53,774 bases of DNA from Gloeomargarita sp. SKYG116 (GTDB taxonomy: Bacteria > Cyanobacteriota > Cyanobacteriia > Gloeomargaritales > Gloeomargaritaceae). The first letter of the stretch is position 1; every line of letters begins with the position of its first letter. Under the pieces are notes generated by a model. That model did no database searches and was not told the origin of the DNA. It worked only from the letters and a program-made list of their open reading frames with translations. Both the position numbers and the translations under genes were made by a program. Of the stretch, positions 52,997 through 53,774 are shown piece after piece. The DNA lies in NCBI GenBank assembly GCA_025056115.1, contig JANWVM010000009.1, positions 1-53,774 on the forward strand. Reading direction: 5' to 3'.

Positions 52997-53700
52997 ACCA
53001 ACCTTACCAATTCTCTCTTCACTCGACGTTTGACAGGGTGGAATTACCGGTCAAAGAAATTGATGTTTATTGGGTGGATGCCCTGGATTGGCCGACGGAA
53101 CGGCTAGAGGAATTGATGGGCATTCTTACGCTGGCAGACCAAGCAGAAATGGCAGGATTCACCTGTGCCAAAAAACGCCAAAACTTTTGTCTCAGTCGTG
53201 GGTTACTCCGGGTTTTGTTGGGCACTTATTTGGGAGTAGCTCCCGCCGATATTGGTTTCGAGCGGAATCGTTGGGGGAAGTTACAGTTACCTGGACAGTC
53301 TCTCCATTTCAATCTCAGTCATAGCGGGACGCGCATCGTGTTTGCCCTCAGCCGGCTATACGAGGTAGGGGTGGATATTGAGCAGATACGTCCATTGCGC
53401 TGCTTGGACCGGTTGGTACGACGCTACTGCACGCCTGCAGAACAAGTGATTTGCCAAGGCTTATCTTTACCAGAAAAAACACGATTTTTTCTCCAATCTT
53501 GGGTTGCCAAGGAAGCCTATGCCAAGGCTTGGGGCACCGGTCTGGCGGGACTTATCAAACATTTTTCTGGCTTGGAAACGATAAGGGGTGCGCATTTAGG
53601 AATCAGGGGGGGATGGTGGGCGCAATGGCAGCCGCTGGCGCTAGGGCCACAATATGTCGGGGCGGTGTGCTGGGGAATTACTCGGGACGCAACCGCATGA
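52993..53700 (+). CDS. 4'-phosphopantetheinyl transferase (Sfp/HetI type)
   Basis: A 235-residue enzyme that transfers phosphopantetheine from CoA to acyl or peptidyl carrier proteins. The N-terminal half has RQNFCLSRGLLRVLL and NLSHSG. The catalytic metal motif is YEVGVDIEQIRP near residue 120, and the second motif is SWVAKEAYAKAWG near residue 175. It starts at GTG 52993, overlapping the pxcA stop by GTGA. It is likely the ACP-activating enzyme, consistent with accB next to it on the other strand, though secondary metabolism is possible. It overlaps accB by 23 bases. Confidence 0.93.
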   Translation: MNQPYQFSLHSTFDRVELPVKEIDVYWVDALDWPTERLEELMGILTLADQAEMAGFTCAKKRQNFCLSRGLLRVLLGTYLGVAPADIGFERNRWGKLQLPGQSLHFNLSHSGTRIVFALSRLYEVGVDIEQIRPLRCLDRLVRRYCTPAEQVICQGLSLPEKTRFFLQSWVAKEAYAKAWGTGLAGLIKHFSGLETIRGAHLGIRGGWWAQWQPLALGPQYVGAVCWGITRDATA

Positions 53701-53774
53701 GCACTTGCCCGAACTCAATGGGTTGACCGTTTTCGACCAGGATTTCGATGACTTCTCCGTTAACGGGCGCTTCC
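53678..53774 (-). CDS. accB: Biotin carboxyl carrier protein of acetyl-CoA carboxylase, C-terminal fragment
   Basis: The last 31 codons of a minus-strand gene entering from the right edge. The readable residues EAPVNGEVIEILVENGQPIE and the following FGQVLMRL are the end of a biotinyl domain; the biotinylated lysine (MKLM motif) would be just outside the window. The stop is TAA at 53680-53678. It overlaps the phosphopantetheinyl transferase gene tail to tail by 23 bases. Another biotinyl-domain carboxylase is possible, but the short PEXG-like end fits AccB best. Confidence 0.82.
   Translation of the reverse strand, partial: EAPVNGEVIEILVENGQPIEFGQVLMRLRPE

Overview
The window is about 54 kb of a cyanobacterial chromosome. 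It carries cyanobacterial markers: psbB (CP47), thf1/psb29, a CyanoP-type PsbP, the RuBisCO assembly factor raf1, pxcA, a DgdA-like glycolipid glycosyltransferase, the cyanobacterial glutamate-cysteine ligase, the opcA/zwf pair and two carotenoid oxygenases. Most of the window is GC-rich (one sampled 60-base line in psbB is 38/60 G+C) and very compact. The 46.9-50.3 kb stretch is clearly AT-richer. An hpnH homologue suggests that the organism makes extended hopanoids. I cannot name the species from the sequence alone.

Layout. 0-1.2 kb: two tandem Uma2-family genes, the first cut by the window edge. 1.2-8.5 kb: hpnH, thf1, rbfA, a transglutaminase-like protein, a solute-binding/VWA lipoprotein, a dgdA-like gene and rsmB. 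8.5-18.1 kb: corA behind a repeat-containing leader, cyanoP, an apocarotenoid oxygenase, two half-size UPF0016 transporters, psbB, a radical SAM protein, a conserved small protein, a CysQ-like phosphatase, tRNA-Pro(CGG) and a LipM-like octanoyltransferase. 18.1-26.7 kb: an intergenic region with an NtcA-type site and a possible small RNA, a FIST sensor/Ser-Thr kinase pair, an isoaspartyl peptidase, and the minus-strand series gshA-recA-raf1-GT2-NADAR. 26.7-37.8 kb: an ABC-2 permease, a WG-repeat protein, opcA, a solitary Dam-type methylase sitting between opcA and zwf, a TonB-like protein, murD, glyS and two small membrane or secreted proteins. 37.8-40.3 kb: a 485-base gene-free leader followed by the translationally coupled mgtE-mgtC pair. 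40.3-46.4 kb: the minus-strand series rpsB-tsf-cobO-yvcK-tsaE-ccs1 and a hypothetical gene. 46.5-53.8 kb: a membrane J-domain protein, three AT-rich family-4 glycosyltransferases (one frameshifted), a second carotenoid oxygenase, pxcA, a phosphopantetheinyl transferase and the 3' end of accB.

Themes. Three magnesium-related proteins (CorA, MgtE, MgtC) lie in the window. The corA and mgtE leaders share an 18-base motif with one mismatch, and the mgtE leader has a good promoter about 390 bases upstream of the start, so a shared regulatory element is plausible. The rpsB leader can fold so that its ribosome binding site is partly paired. The lipM/kinase interval holds a perfect GTA-N8-TAC palindrome with a correctly spaced -10 box facing antisense to lipM, and a run of hairpins ending in a terminator-like stem. 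Nine of the twelve convergent gene pairs overlap at their 3' ends, three of them within a 4-base CTAA or CTAG.

All functional assignments rest on reading translated sequences and recognising family motifs. No database search was run.
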